DNA of 64,000 nt. It comes from Akebia trifoliata (taxonomy: Eukaryota > Streptophyta > Magnoliopsida > Ranunculales > Lardizabalaceae). A program made the translations under genes and the position numbers. Shown here piece after piece: positions 31,874 to 44,452 of this stretch (its first letter is position 1; each line of letters begins with the position of its first letter). The notes under the pieces were generated by a model. That model was not told where the DNA came from, did not search any database, and worked only from the letters and a program-made list of their open reading frames with translations. The stretch is from NCBI GenBank assembly GCA_017979445.1, contig CM030715.1, forward strand, positions 11,958,187 through 12,022,186. The letters are read 5' to 3'.

Positions 31874-32985
31874 GAAACTATAGCTTGATGGAATGGGTAT
31901 TATTAAATAAATTAAGATTAAAAGGGTAAGAGATGAAAAATAATAAAGTGGATTAAAGATATAAATATAAAATATAGTAAAGTTAGAGAATGGGGCATCC
32001 TCTTTCGGGTTTAGGGGGTAAATGTGGAATAAAATAGAGTTGGAGGGGTATTATTAAAAAATTGAGATTAAAGGGATAAAAGATGAAAAATAATAAAATA
32101 TATTAAAGGGGTAGAAGAGAAAATTTAGTAAAATTAGAGGATGTGAAGAATAAAAGAAATAAAGTGGGTTCCATGAAATTCTATCTTGATGGGAGATTTA
32201 ACCCACAAAACTGTTATACAAAATTTGAGATTAAATGGATAAAAGATGAAAACAATAAAGTGGATTAAAGGGGTAGAAGAGAAAATATAGTAAAATTAGA
32301 GGATGTGAAGAATAAAGGAAATAAAATGGGTCCCATGAAATTATAGCTTAATGGGAGGTTTAACCCACAAAACTATTATAAAAAAATTGATATTAAAGGG
32401 TAAAAGATGAAAAGCAATATAATGGATTAAAGGGGTAAAAGAGAAATATAGTAAAATTAGAGGAGATGAAGAATAAAAGAAATAAAGTGGGTCTTATGAA
32501 ATTATAGCTTGATGGGAGGTTTAACCCACAAACTTGTTATAAAAAATTTGATATTAAAGGGGTAAAAGATAAAAAACAATAAAGTGGATTAAAGGGGTAA
32601 AAGATGAAATATAGTAAAATTAGGGGAGGTGAAGAAGACATAAAATAAAATGAGTCCCAAGAAACTATAGTTTGATGGAGGAGTATTATTAAAAAGAATT
32701 GAGATTAAAGGGATAAGAGAAAGAATAATAAAATGAATTAAAGGGGTAAAATAGAAAATATAATAAAATTAGAGGAGGGCGTTGTCTTTCGGGTTAAAGG
32801 GGTAAAAATGGAAAAATAGAGTTTGAGGGGTATTATTAAAAAATGATATTAAAAGGGTAAAAGATGAAAAATAATTAAATGGATTAAAGGGGTAGAAGAG
32901 AAAATATAGTAAAATTAGAGGAGGTGAAGAATAAAGGAAATAAAGTGGGTTCCCATGACACTATAGTTTGATGGGAGGTTTGTAG
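31790..32985. repeat. AT-rich tandem array, ~150-170-bp unit, about seven copies
   Basis: Units start near 31905, 32047, 32213, 32380, 32540, 32688 and 32838 with AAAAATTGAGATTAAAGGG. They contain GTAAAAGATGAAAAATAATA, GGATTAAAGGGGTA, ATATAGTAAAATTAGAGGA, GAATAAAGGAAATAAAGTGG and TTTAACCCACAAAACT. Two copies (about 31990 and 32780) contain a variant, CTTTCGGGTT, also seen at 29985. No coding content. Confidence 0.88.
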
Positions 32986-33120
32986 TTGGATTTGTCTGTC
33001 ACAACATTGTAGTTGATTGGATGTTTGTGTCACATACAACTGTTCCAGCTCAATTGTGTTTTATTATATTGATTTTCTTTAATATTAATACTTGTAATTG
33101 AAAGAAGTTGTAAAACTTAA

Positions 33121-34235
33121 AGCTTGTTCGTTTGGCCATGAGGAGTCAGTTTTTTTTTTTGTTTATTTTGCTTTTAAGACAAAAAAGCTCAATGAATGAT
33201 GTTTATTTGGGTTTTTTTTTGCTCCCACGAATTTCAAATGAAGCCCAAAACAACTCTTAATGGAAGTCGTCCAATAGGGGTGTGAGGCCAAAAACGTAAA
33301 TCGGCTTAAGTGTAGTTACCAAAATACCCTTCATCTTTAGTCAAATTTTCAACCAAACTTAATATTAAAAAAAGATAATTACCAAAATACCTTTCATCTT
33401 TAATCAAATTTCCAACTAAACTTAACCTTAAAAAATAAAAGGGAATTACCAAAATACCCTTCATCTTTAATCAAATTTCTAATCAAATTTAACCTTAAAA
33501 AACAAAAAGAGATTATCAAAATACCCTTCTTCTTTAATCAAATTTTCAATCAAACTTAATCTTAAAATACAAAAGGGAATTATCAAAATACCCTCATCTT
33601 TAATCAATTTTCCAACCAAACTTAATCTTAAAAAACAAAAAGAGATTACCAAAATATCCTTATTCTTTAATCAAATTTTCAACTAAACTTAATCTTAAAA
33701 AATAAAAGGGAATTACCAAAATACCATTTATCTTTAATCAAAATTTTTAACCAAACTTAATCTTAAAAAATAAAAAGAATCACCAAAATACCCTTCATCT
33801 TCCAAAAGGGGATTACTACCAAAATACCCTTCATCATTACTGCCAAGACCAAAAGAAATTCATCATCACTACTTTATTACGAAAACACCCTTCATTTTTA
33901 TGTGGATGTTGGATTATATATTATGCAGGTATTTTCTTTATCAAGAAAATTTCACATGTCCATTTTTAAGAGATGTTGTCGAAAATTTGATAGAATTATA
34001 AAATTTATAAATTTATTTAAATTAAAAATAATTATATTTATAATTTTTTAATATAAATTTATTATATATATTTAGTGTAATTATATATTTATTAAAGTAT
34101 TCTGATCATTTTTGGTGCATTCTGAGCGCATTATCAACAATAAGGGTATTTTAATCATTTTACCAGAATTTAACAATAAAAAGTTATCAAACGAACATCA
34201 ATATCTAGTTTATGTGCTTTAGTAACAAACAAGCT
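33121..34235. repeat. Possible TIR element with internal ~65-bp tandem repeats
   Basis: Ends show AAGCTTGTTCGTT (33120) and its near reverse complement AACAAACAAGCTT (ending about 34233), 12 of 13 matching. The interior (33311-33850) has about eight tandem copies of ACCAAAATACCCTTCATC, then TTTAATCAAATTTYCAACC, then AAACTTAATCTTAAAAAA, with ~65-bp period. No transposase is present. A non-autonomous DNA transposon is plausible, but no clean target duplication was found. Confidence 0.5.
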
Positions 34236-34778
34236 TATGTTAGATGTAGCTTTTCAGGCTCTAGGCTTCTATTTCTTCCAGAAGACAACTTCTGGAGTTG
34301 GAGTTGCCTTCTATAAAGGACAGACTCTTACTATCAAGAAGGTAGCACTAAATAGTTCATTGATCGACGGTAGGGTTACTCTATAAATTTTTAGGGCCAT
34401 GGTAGTATTCAACGAACCCTAGAGTGGTCATCCAATATGAGAAAACTCTATGTTTAGGTTATGCGACATGATTTGTACAAATAAACATGAGTAATAACTA
34501 AGATAAATAATGTAGAGTTGAACAATAAAGACAATCATCATCATCAAACATATAACTCATAGAAATATATGTATAATTGATGCCACAACATCGAAGTTTA
34601 TGGGAGTTTTTTTTGATGATTTTGTGGGAAGATGAGATTGTGTTGTTAATCTTAAGATTACATATGGGGGGTGTGTTAATTTTGTTTGCTCTTGATTTTA
34701 TGCCTGGTCTCTTTGATCATTTTTGTTTTGTTTTGTATTTTTGGTTTTTGTTTTTTAATTAGGTTAATGCTTAAGAGG
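34236..34778. other. Noncoding stretch
   Basis: No gene seen; mixed AT-rich sequence between the repeat unit and the tandem duplication. Confidence 0.3.
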
Positions 34779-35021
34779 GAGGGGGGAATATCTCTAAGGG
34801 GACAAGGTCATGAATAATTATCGATTTATATTGTACCTCTCAGTGGGGTAATGTTCTACCATGATCCAGGGTAAAACATTACTAGGTCCCATTAATTCCC
34901 TAGGGGGCATGTCTCTAAGGTGACAAGGTCTTGATTAATTATCGATCTATGTCGTACCTCTCAGTGGGGTAATGCTCTACCATGATCCAAGGTAAAACAT
35001 TATTGGGTTCCATTAATTCAT
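34779..35021. repeat. Two-copy tandem duplication, ~121 bp each
   Basis: Copies 34779-34900 and 34901-35021 share TCTCTAAGG.GACAAGGTC, AATTATCGATYTAT and GTACCTCTCAGTGGGGTAAT, followed by CTCTACCATGATCCA.GGTAAAACATTA. The copia element inserted 66 bp to the right. Confidence 0.9.
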
Positions 35022-36068
35022 TGATGAGGAACTTAACATCATTGGTTTTTTTTGTCACGATTAGGAATTGTCACATGTGTTTCTGATTATTGGAATATGT
35101 TATAATCAGTTTGCCTTTATGTTTAGTTTTTCCCTTTGTAAGGGCATTTATGCCTTTTACTAGTATTATTATACTATATACACTTCCCAGCCCTCATTGA
35201 GGTTAGACGATTCTCTTTCTATTACTCTTCTTGGTATCAGAGCCCTAGAACCCCATTGACAACTTATCTTGGGTCTATTCTCTTCGGTTTTTTGGTCCCT
35301 TGAAGCTTCATCACCTTACTCTCTTTTCCCCCAACTTTGTCGTTTGATTTTGGAACCAAACACACCTAGCAACAGGTTCGTTTAAGAGTTTTCCCTATCA
35401 GGATTTTTTTTCTTATTATTACTTTTTAGCCTGAAGTGTTCTACTCGCATGCTACGATAGAACTAGTTGGTTGTCTTTGTAATAAGCCAACACTGTAGCC
35501 TGTTTTCCATACTACCAAGAGGTCACTGCGATAGTGTTGTGGGTTGCGATAGGGCTTCTGGCTGTGAGTTTAAGGTTGTGTGAAAGTTATGTGGGCTGTG
35601 CAATAGTTTTAAGGGCCTTGCAATAGGACTATGTGACTATGATTGGACTGTTAGCCTCTTGTGACAGGGCTGTGTGATAGTTCTGTGCTACCGTGTGATA
35701 GTTTTTGTGCTGTTGTGTGATAGTTCTGTGCTGTGAGACAGGGGTGTGTAGCCTTGTGACAGTACTAAGCAAGTTTGTTGTGATGCTGTTTTTGCTAGTG
35801 GCTGCTGTGGACTAGTGTTGTCCCCTTCCTTCTTTTAAGATCACACATTGGACTTCGGTTTGCATGCGACCTCCCTTCAAACCAAATCTTTCGATATTTG
35901 TTTTGTTCTTCCATTTTGTGGAGAACTTTTGTTTTTTGTGAGGCTACTGTGAGTTCAGTTCTTTGTGTCGATTTTTCTCCATTTTCTTCAATTATCTAGA
36001 GACCACGTGTAGTCTTTCTACACTTTCTTCTTGTTTTACTTTTTTTTATTCATTTGTCTTTGAAAGTT

Positions 36069-36900
36069 ATGATATTGAATCAAGAGAACAATGAAACAAA
36101 TATTTATTTTGGGCACAACTCCTCAGCCCAACATATAATTACTGCCCTTTTGGATGATTGAAACTTTCAGTCTTGGTCACAATCTATGAGATACTATTTG
36201 GGAAGTCAAGGCAAATAATGTTACCAAGCCACCTATTATTGATCCTAATTATAAACAATGGTAAATTGATAATTGTATTATTTTCAGATGGTGATTTAAT
36301 ACTATGGAATAGTCGATCTGCATTATGTTTATGTACCATGAGACTATTCATCTTTGTGGTCAGCTCTCACTCAAACATATGCGCATGCTCAGAATGATTC
36401 ATGGATTTATGAGCTTTATCAAGATATTGTCCAAGCTATTCAGGGGACTCAGAGTGTAGTAGATTATTTTGGATTTCCTCAATCTCGATAAGATGAGTTA
36501 TCTCATTATGAGTCTATGGTTGAGTTGTTTGTAAAGGTAGTTAGATATGTGATTAAGAGAATTGCTTGCCATCAGACATACCAGTTTCTCATGGGCTTAC
36601 ACCCCAAGTTTGAGGCACCTCGAATACAGATTTTTAACACCTATCCTTTGCTTCCATTATTTGAGATTTTTGTGACTATTGATAGTGATGAGCGTCATCG
36701 TTGTGTAGTTCATCTCAGACTTAGACTTTGGGTATTCCTTCTACTACAGCAACAGATCAAATGGCTATTGCGGCCAATTCAAGTTCCTTTGACTCTCGTA
36801 CTCAAGAAGTTGGGAGTCGTAACCATGGGGGCCGTGTCTTGGTTGAGGGAGTGGTTTCATTTGTAGTCATTGTGGGAAGACTTGCCATGAGAAGGCCTAT
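36069..36900 (+). pseudogene. Copia gag remnant
   Basis: Begins MILNQENNETNIYFGHNSS and continues, after an in-frame stop in LLDD.NFQSWSQSMRYYLG, with the copia gag start in which the element-encoded protein meets NYxxWS. Later pieces include SVVDYF-like text near 36455 and YQFLMGLHPKFEAPRIQI near 36580-36630. Frames change repeatedly. It would have encoded the capsid protein. Confidence 0.75.
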
Positions 36901-37169
36901 TGGTTTCAGTTCTACCTTCACTTGTTATGATCTAATGATACTCTTTTGGGGCAATAGACTCTCCGTGTTGCCACTGTAGATTCATCACCAGTTTTGACTA
37001 CTAACCCTTCTATTTCTCTTGGCACTATTGATTTGTAGCAACTTCAGACCTAGATTATCGTTATTGTTCGAGATCAGATCCATGTTCATACTCGATCATC
37101 TTCGACTGTGGCCTCAGTTACCACGCCTCCAGATATATTTTCTTCATTTCACGTATCTTAGTGGGATCC

Positions 37170-40100
37170 AGCTCCCTTGACATGGGTTATTGATTTTAGT
37201 GTCTCTGATCACATGATCGGTGAGTCTAGCCATTTTACCTCTTTTACTTTTCTCGTTACTCCTAGGAAGGTTCGCCTTGCTGATGGATCCCTTATAGTAT
37301 ACACAACAAAGTTATGATCCCCTTATCCTCTGGTATTTCTCTTGATTCTATACTTCATGTTCCTCATCTTTCTTTTAATCTCTTGTCTATGAGTAGTATT
37401 ACAAAATCTTTAAATTGTTCCGTGACTTTTTTCCTATTCACTGTATTTTTCAGAACCTGACTTCGATGAAGATTTTTGGCAAGAGATATGAGCGAGATGA
37501 GCTGTACTTGTTTGGATCTCCTCATATCGCTGTTCCTACTTTTGTGTTTTCTTCCTCTGGGAGTTATACATTTTTTTCTCAATCTTTAGACTTATGGCAT
37601 ACTCACTTAGGATATGTTAATTTTTAGCACTTATATTTTTTATTTCCTACTTTAAAAAGTTCTTATAGTGGACACAAATTTCAATGCACTGTTTGAGCAT
37701 TCTAAACACATACTTCTTATATTTCTTATATGCATCGATTTAATATAATATTTGATTTGATTCATTCTGATGTGTGGGGGTCTTTCCTTGTTACTGCATT
37801 TATTGGTCATCAGATGTTACATTTATAAATGATTATTCTTGTTGTACTTGGGTCTATTTGATGCGTTCTCGGTTCGGTGTGTTATCTACTTTTGTTAACT
37901 TTCTTAAAATGATTCAAACCCAGTACAACGTTACTGTAAAATCTCTTACATCCGACAACAGATGAGAATATATCTCTAATGGGATTCGTTTTCATCTTCA
38001 TGAGTATGGTATGCTTCACCAATTGACTTGTCCCTACAACCCTGAGTGGAACGAGGTGGTGGAATGTAAGAATCATCACCTTATGAACATTGTCCGTTAT
38101 TTTCTTCAAGGAATGCATGCTCCTAAGTTATATTGGAATGTGGTTGTCCTCACCGCAACTTTTCTTCTTAATTGCATTTTGAGTCGCACCTTAGGAAGTC
38201 AAGTACCACTACATGTTCTTCGTCTTGATAGCACCATTTTTCATATTACATCTAGAGTTTTTGGGTACACTTGTTTTGTTCAGGATAAGATCTCTCATTG
38301 CATGAAATTAGATGGCAAAGTCATTTGATGTGTTTTCTTAGGTTACTCTTCTATGTTGAAGGGGTATTGGTGTTATGATCCTGTTTTTTATCGTGTCATA
38401 CATTCCCTTGATGTAACCTTTTTTGAAAATGTTCCTTATTTCCCTACATCTTCTATAGGACTTTTTTTCTTTGCAGGATCCTTCTCCTATAGTACTGCTT
38501 TCTTCGGTATTTTCTCCATCTTTGCCAACACTTTAGGTTTACTCTCGTCATCATTGCCCCCCTTCGTCCTTCTCCAACTTTACCAACTTCCTCTTTTGAG
38601 TCAGGTACATTCTCTCTTACCCATTTTCCTATCCCTTCTGTATCTGAGTCTCACTTACCTATTGCACTTCGCAAAAGTAAGCAGGTGTGTGTTACTGATC
38701 ATCCTATTGCCTAGTTTGTTTCTTATCAAAGATTTTTCTCTTCTTATCAAGATTACCTTGCTGCTACTGATTCTATTTGAGTTCTTCATTCTATTTCAAA
38801 AGTTTTACAAGATCCTCAGTAAACTACTGAGATGGATGCTTTGCAGAAGAACCATACTTGGGAGCTTGTTCTCTTTCCCTCTAGGGAGCGTAATGTTGAT
38901 TGTAAATGGGTTTCATTGTCAAGTATCTTACAAATGACACTGTTGATTGATACAAGGCCCACCTTGTGGCTAATGGATATACACAAATTCTAGGAAAAGA
39001 TTTTGGTGTTACTTTTGCTCATGTAGCTAAACATTCTACTATTCGCTTCCTTATCTCTTTAATTGCATGTCACTTATGGTCTCTTCACCAATTTGATGTA
39101 AAGAATGCATTTCTGAATGGTGATCTAACTGAGCTTATCTATATGGACCCCCCTCATGGGTTTTGTCTTTAAAGGGGGATTTCTAGGAAGGTATGTCGTC
39201 TTCTTAAATCTTTATATGGCCTGAAGCAATTCCCGCGAGCTTGGTTTCAATGCTTTTCTGAGGTCATTTTATCTATGGAATTCTCCAGAGGCCATTTAGA
39301 TCATACATGCTTTATCTGTCAAGAATTGGATGGTCGTTGTGTTATTGTTCTAATTTATGTGGATAATATTATCTTGATTGTAGATGATACCCAATGGATT
39401 GAAAAGGTAAATATGTTATTGGATAGTGCTTTTGAAGTTAAGGACCTAGGTCATCTCAAGTACTTCTTGGGAATAGAAGTGGTCCGCTCTCATCATGGTA
39501 GTTCGCTATTTCAGTATAAATACATATTGAATATTCTTCAAGACATTGGTATGCTTGGTTGTTATCCTGCTCTTCTCCTATTGATCAGAATCATTGTCTT
39601 TATATTGAATCTGGTGATCTATTATCTGATCCATTTCTCTTATTAGAGACTCGTAGGCCGTATGATATATCTGATTAACACTAGATTAGATTTGACTTTT
39701 GTGGTTAATGTAGTTAGTCAGTTTATGCATGCTCCATACATTTCTCATATTGATGTTGTTTATCGTATTCGTAGCTACTTGAAGTCGTGTCCAGATCTTG
39801 GACTCTTTTATTTATCCACTACTCAACCTCATTTGTCTTACTTTATTGATGCTAATTATGTTGGTTCTATTACGGATATGAGATTATATCTGATTTTTGT
39901 ACTTTTCATAGTGGTAATTTGATCTCCTGAAAAAGTAAGAAATAAAGTGTGGTTTCATGTTTTTTCGCTGAAGTTAAGTATCAAGCTATAGTCCTTGACA
40001 CATGTGAGCTTATTTGACTTTGATATTTGTTGACAGAATTAAGATTTCCTATTTCTGGTTCTTCCAAACTATTTTGTGACAATAAGTCTGGTATTATGCT

Positions 40101-40305
40101 TTGCTTTTGACTCTGTTTTTCATTAGAGAATCAAGTATATTGAGGTTGATGTTCACTTTCTTAAGGATAAAGTTCGATCTGGTGCCCTCTAGACAGTATT
40201 CGTATCTTCTTCAGAACAGCTTGCTGACATGCTTACGAAATTTGTTGGCCCTCCTGTTACTAACTCTTATCTTGTTAAGCTGAACTTAGTTGATATATTT
40301 ACTTT
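37170..40305 (+). pseudogene. Copia pol remnant (protease, integrase, RT, RNase H)
   Basis: Protease trace near 37185: WVIDFSVSDHMIGESSHF, with the catalytic DSG altered to DFS. GAG-pre-integrase: SLDLWHTHLGYVNF near 37585. Integrase: FDLIHSDVWGS near 37750, KSLTSDNR near 37940 and PYNPEWNEVVECKNHHLMN near 38030-38090, so D, D and E are readable. RT: AHLVANGYTQILGKDFGVTF near 38960, HQFDVKNAFLNGDL near 39090, and the active site LIYVDNIILIVDD near 39355, where YVDD has become YVDN. RNase H: YFIDANYVGSITDMR near 39840. Numerous stops and shifts are present. Confidence 0.88.
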
Positions 40306-40476
40306 AGCTTGAGGGGGAGTATTGGAATATGTTATGATCAGTTTATGTCTTTATGTTTAGTTTTTCCCTTTGTAAAGGCATTTCTCTTTTCACTACCATT
40401 ATTAAAATATATAATATATATACCTCCCAGTCTTCATTGAGGCCAGGCGATTCTCTTTCTATCACTCTTCTGTGAT

Positions 40477-42180
40477 TACCCGTTAAGTATCATGGAGAGC
40501 TTGGTGTCATTCACAATAGATCCATGACTGAATGGCATACAATGGTCAGATTCTCGACGATTGCAAATTAGCATGGATCCAAAACTAGCCCTGGTATAAA
40601 ATCCTACGTCTAATACTCTTATCAAGTTGACAATACAAACTCGATCTACCTAGCTACCAACCTCTACCTCTTTACACAAAAGGTTTTTCGGGAAAAGAAT
40701 TGGTATTTCCTAGATCTTGTTGGGGATACTTGTCTCCAAGGTATCCCATTCTACCACGATGCAAAATGTTTTCATCGTTATTTTTGGTAAAACATTATTT
40801 TCAAAAGGTCTAGAGAATTACATGTTAGGAAATCGCTTGGTCCTTTCTCGTTTCACCAATGATATTGTCGAGGCCTTTTCCTAAGCTTACCTCATGTCAA
40901 TGGTAACTTTATGGTGAACCCGTTTTCCTTCACCGATCTGGGGCACTGGTATGTTACCTGCCAAACACCATCCGATGTTCAAGTTAAGAATAAAAGTTGC
41001 AGGAAATAATAACTAACACAATTGAACCATCCTCCAAATGTCGCTCTTTCATGGCCTTCTTCTTTATTTATAAGTTAATATCTTTCCTAAATTAACCTCA
41101 TAAACATGTTACCCCTTTCCTTATCCAAGGGGATTCTAGATGATGCTCTTGTGGATCTTCGTGTTAATTAATGGAAAAATCTTGTAATATAGGAAGTTAT
41201 CCATTTAGGAAAGAACGTAATTGACATGGTCAACCACTCCTAAATTCTTGAGATACTCTCCCAATCCAACCAGATGAATAATTGAGCTCATAACAAATGT
41301 CCACTCTTTTACTCTAATAAGTAATTAGCTCGACTCAGCTAGGTTGAGTTGATCAGCAATGCAATGACCAAAACGGGAGCGAAAATGCGAGAGTGGCAAG
41401 TTAAAAAATATCTTAGGATGTAGAGCGCCTCCAAAGTGTTATATAAATAATATACTCAAATATTAATTTTATTTTTTTATACTTCATTTGTTTACTTATT
41501 CCATACCACCACAGTCACAAAAAATTAATCAAATTTAACTAAAAATTTGAATAAATAAACAATTTTGAGGGTCCTCTGATTTAATCGGCAATTAATTGTA
41601 CACATGATTAAATCGTTAGGAGTCAGCTAAGATGATGAACGAGTGCCTTGACTGAACTACTTACCTACCGATTGGGCCTTCTTACCACAAAGATAAGACC
41701 TATGTTACCTAGTTCGTTGGTTCGAATTCGGTTTCGAGGTTCGTTATTCTAGAATGAACCCGGTTCGTTGGGATAGGTAGAGATAATTCGTTTCTTGGTT
41801 CACTTTGGTTCCCTAAGTTGGTTCGTTAGTGCATATATATACTTCAAGTATACAAGTTAGAATTCCAATTATAATGTTAAAAATTTCTAAATTAATATAA
41901 AAAAAATTCATATGATGATCCAAATTCTAAATATAAACAATAAAAATTATAAAATATATAGAATATTAAAATAATCAAATAAAACTAAAGGATAGATAAA
42001 TCTAAAAAAGTAGCATCTAAATATCAATCCTCATCAAGTTTGAATATCAAATTAGTCAAAATAAACTAAACAAATAAATATATTAAAAAAAACATGCAAA
42101 ATGTAAATGCCCACTGACTCCCAAAAAGAACATGGTGAGAGGAATCAAGTAGCCTATCATCCAGTGAAGTCCATCTCATC
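40477..42180. other. Intergenic sequence without a gene
   Basis: No coding region recognised. Near 40700-40800 is text loosely like the 121-bp duplication left of the copia element (CTACCA.GAT, GGTAAAACATTATT). At 41710-41830 several GGTTCGTT/TTGGTTC motifs recur. 41840-42110 is strongly AT-rich. Confidence 0.35.
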
Positions 42181-42184
42181 TCCT

Positions 42185-44340
42185 TCAAGTTGGGTGCTTG
42201 AATCATCAATCAATCCTTCATTATGATCAATGTCCCACTTTTTGAATGGACCTTCCTTATATTTCTTGCCAAACCTTGATAGCATACGGAGATTGGAGTG
42301 AATGAAGACTAATTTGTCTGCACGTACAAAATTTAGTCTATTCCGTTGTATATTGTGAATGAAAGAGCGCCAATGATGTGCTCACGGGTTGGGATAAAAG
42401 TTTACGAGCTACCTCTGCCAACTTTATGGTCTCAACACCATAAATCGAGCATCACTCTATAGAAGACATGATAAAGGCATCAACTTTGGTTGCTTGCTTC
42501 GAAAATCCACCACTATAGAAGACACAATAAAAGCATCAACTTTAGTTGGTTGCTTAAAAAATAAAGCACTTTCTGAAGAGAACTTGGCAAATTGACTTCT
42601 TAATGTTGTAAGTAAATGGTCATCCTGTCCAAAATTGATAAAAACAAACGATGGATACATATATAAATTTAAATTTTCAATAAAAAAATAATAATAAGAA
42701 CATTGTAGAATTCAAAAGTTAGAAATAAGTACCTGTGCAATGATCTTTAATGCTTTCATGACACCTTCAACAACAACTTCATCATTATTAGGCCTTGATC
42801 TTTTTCAACCTCTTGGTGCAGGACTTGCAATATATTTAGAATCATAGTAATGAGGTGTGAGGGCATAAGTAAGGGTATGCAATGGCACATTCATCTTGTT
42901 CCTCTATTCACACTATATGTTTAATGGAGGAAAACATATGTGTGCGCTTTTCGAATCTTTGAGATTATCCTTTATCTTGCCAAACATATCTTCCATACCT
43001 TCATATACCTCACAAAGCCTAATCATTTCACGTATGGACTTGGTGATTTTCAATATCAATCGAACTGAAACCCAAAACTCATCACTAGTAACCCACTATT
43101 TTATTTTCCTTCCCATCTCTTCTGTTTGACTATTCTTTGCAGTCCAATCTTTCCAAGAGTTGAGCACCACAGTAGTTAGCAAGCCTTCTCTTACATCCAT
43201 GATTCTCTTCAACATTATATGATGCGATGCAAATTGAGTTTTAGTAATTCCAATTTGGAATTTGATCTAAAAATAGCTAAAGCATACGTATGATTAGTAA
43301 CATACTTCACAATGTCCTAGCATTTGGTATATGTCTCTGAATACCGGTATCATTCCTTTGATAGATCTTTGAAAATTAAATTTAAAATATGAACAACACA
43401 AGGAGACTGAAAGATGTGAGGATGTACCTTTGTAACTTCTTTTTCAGCTAGTACACAATTCGCAGTATAATTAGTGAGCACTTGAACAACAGTAGATGGT
43501 CCTACTTCATCAATTGCTTTTAAATAGTAAAGATGCAATAAACATCCCTGTTTTCTCTTCCAACATATAAAAACATTGCCCCCAAGCTATTTACAGCAAT
43601 AACATTGATCAAAGGATGATTTTTAACACTTGCCCACCCATCAGAAAGTATAGAAACCCCATTTATCAGTCATGTGTCTCTTAACACATGTAAAATCTCT
43701 ATCAAAATTTGTTTCTCATTGTCCAACAATGTTGTCCTAGATTTTTCAAATGATGGACACTTATAACCTTAGGTCCACTATTTATTGCCATCACCATTTC
43801 GTGAAAATAAGGAGACCTTAGGACATTAAAAGGAATGCCACAAGCACATAATGCCCTCAAGATTTTAGCATCCACCTCAAACGTTTCTTGGTTCTTACAC
43901 AAAACATCTAATGTACCTTTCTTTTTGGGAGATTGAGAATTGTTATGTAATGTTGAAATCTTCAAATTAGTGAATGATCCTTGCTTTTCAGCATCCTCAG
44001 CACCTTTCTTTACTGATAAAAGAAGTTCACACACCTTGATATATCAGTCTTCTTCCCAGGTTGACCTGGTAGCGCTCCAAAGAAATGAGCATATACTCAT
44101 GTATAAGTACTGGACCACTCTTTGCTACAATGTGGGCATCGCCAATTGTTCGTTCCCCTCCAATAATTTGTACTTCTTTCCATAGGGGCTTATCAACCTT
44201 AACATTACTAGATCCACTCTCATTCATAAGATAATCTTGTTGAGCCTCAATAATCTCAATTTCTTCAATTTCAACACCTTCTTCATCATTTGGAGAGGAC
44301 TCTAGTTCCTTTATTTTGTCAATGAGAACCATTATCCTGA
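42185..44340 (-). pseudogene. hAT-family transposase relic (BED finger, DUF659, hAT dimerisation)
   Basis: Reading leftward from an ATG near 44332 (VLIDKIKELESSPNDEEG), the BED zinc finger lies at 44030-44165. In the right frame it reads NWRCPHCSKEW, then VYAHFFGALPGQPGKK, with CxxC and His visible and a stop before VYAH. The central domain has RALCACGIPFNVLRSPYFHE (43790-43860) and, after the frame breaks, AIDEVGPSTVVQVLTNYTAN and HIFQSPCVVHILNLIFKDL (43365-43515). The C-terminal dimerisation region is split over two frames at 42190-42430: IKLAEVARKLLSQPVSTS, then RADKLVFIHSNLRMLSRFGK. A hAT transposase cuts and pastes its own element; many breaks make this copy inactive. Terminal inverted repeats were not located. 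Confidence 0.85.
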
Positions 44341-44452
44341 AAAAATAAATATAGTAGGTTATAAAATAATTTCCTCTTGTTGTTATTAACATTGATAGAG
44401 CTTGAGGAAATTTTAATTTAAATGAAACAAAACTTAATATCAAATTAATCAA

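Larger units (their letters stand above)
35083..40476 (+). mobile_element. Ty1/copia LTR retrotransposon, complete but decayed
   Basis: LTRs 35088-35231 (144 bp) and 40320-40471 (152 bp) both run from TATTGGAATATGTTAT to CTCTTCT; the original TG/CA termini appear mutated. A tRNA-Met primer site TGGTATCAGAGCCC follows the left LTR at 35232, and a polypurine tract TTGAGGGGGAG precedes the right LTR (40309-40319). Flanks CTGAT (35083-35087) and GTGAT (40472-40476) are a probable 5-bp target duplication with one change. Gag, protease, integrase, RT and RNase H follow in copia order, all interrupted. Confidence 0.92.
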
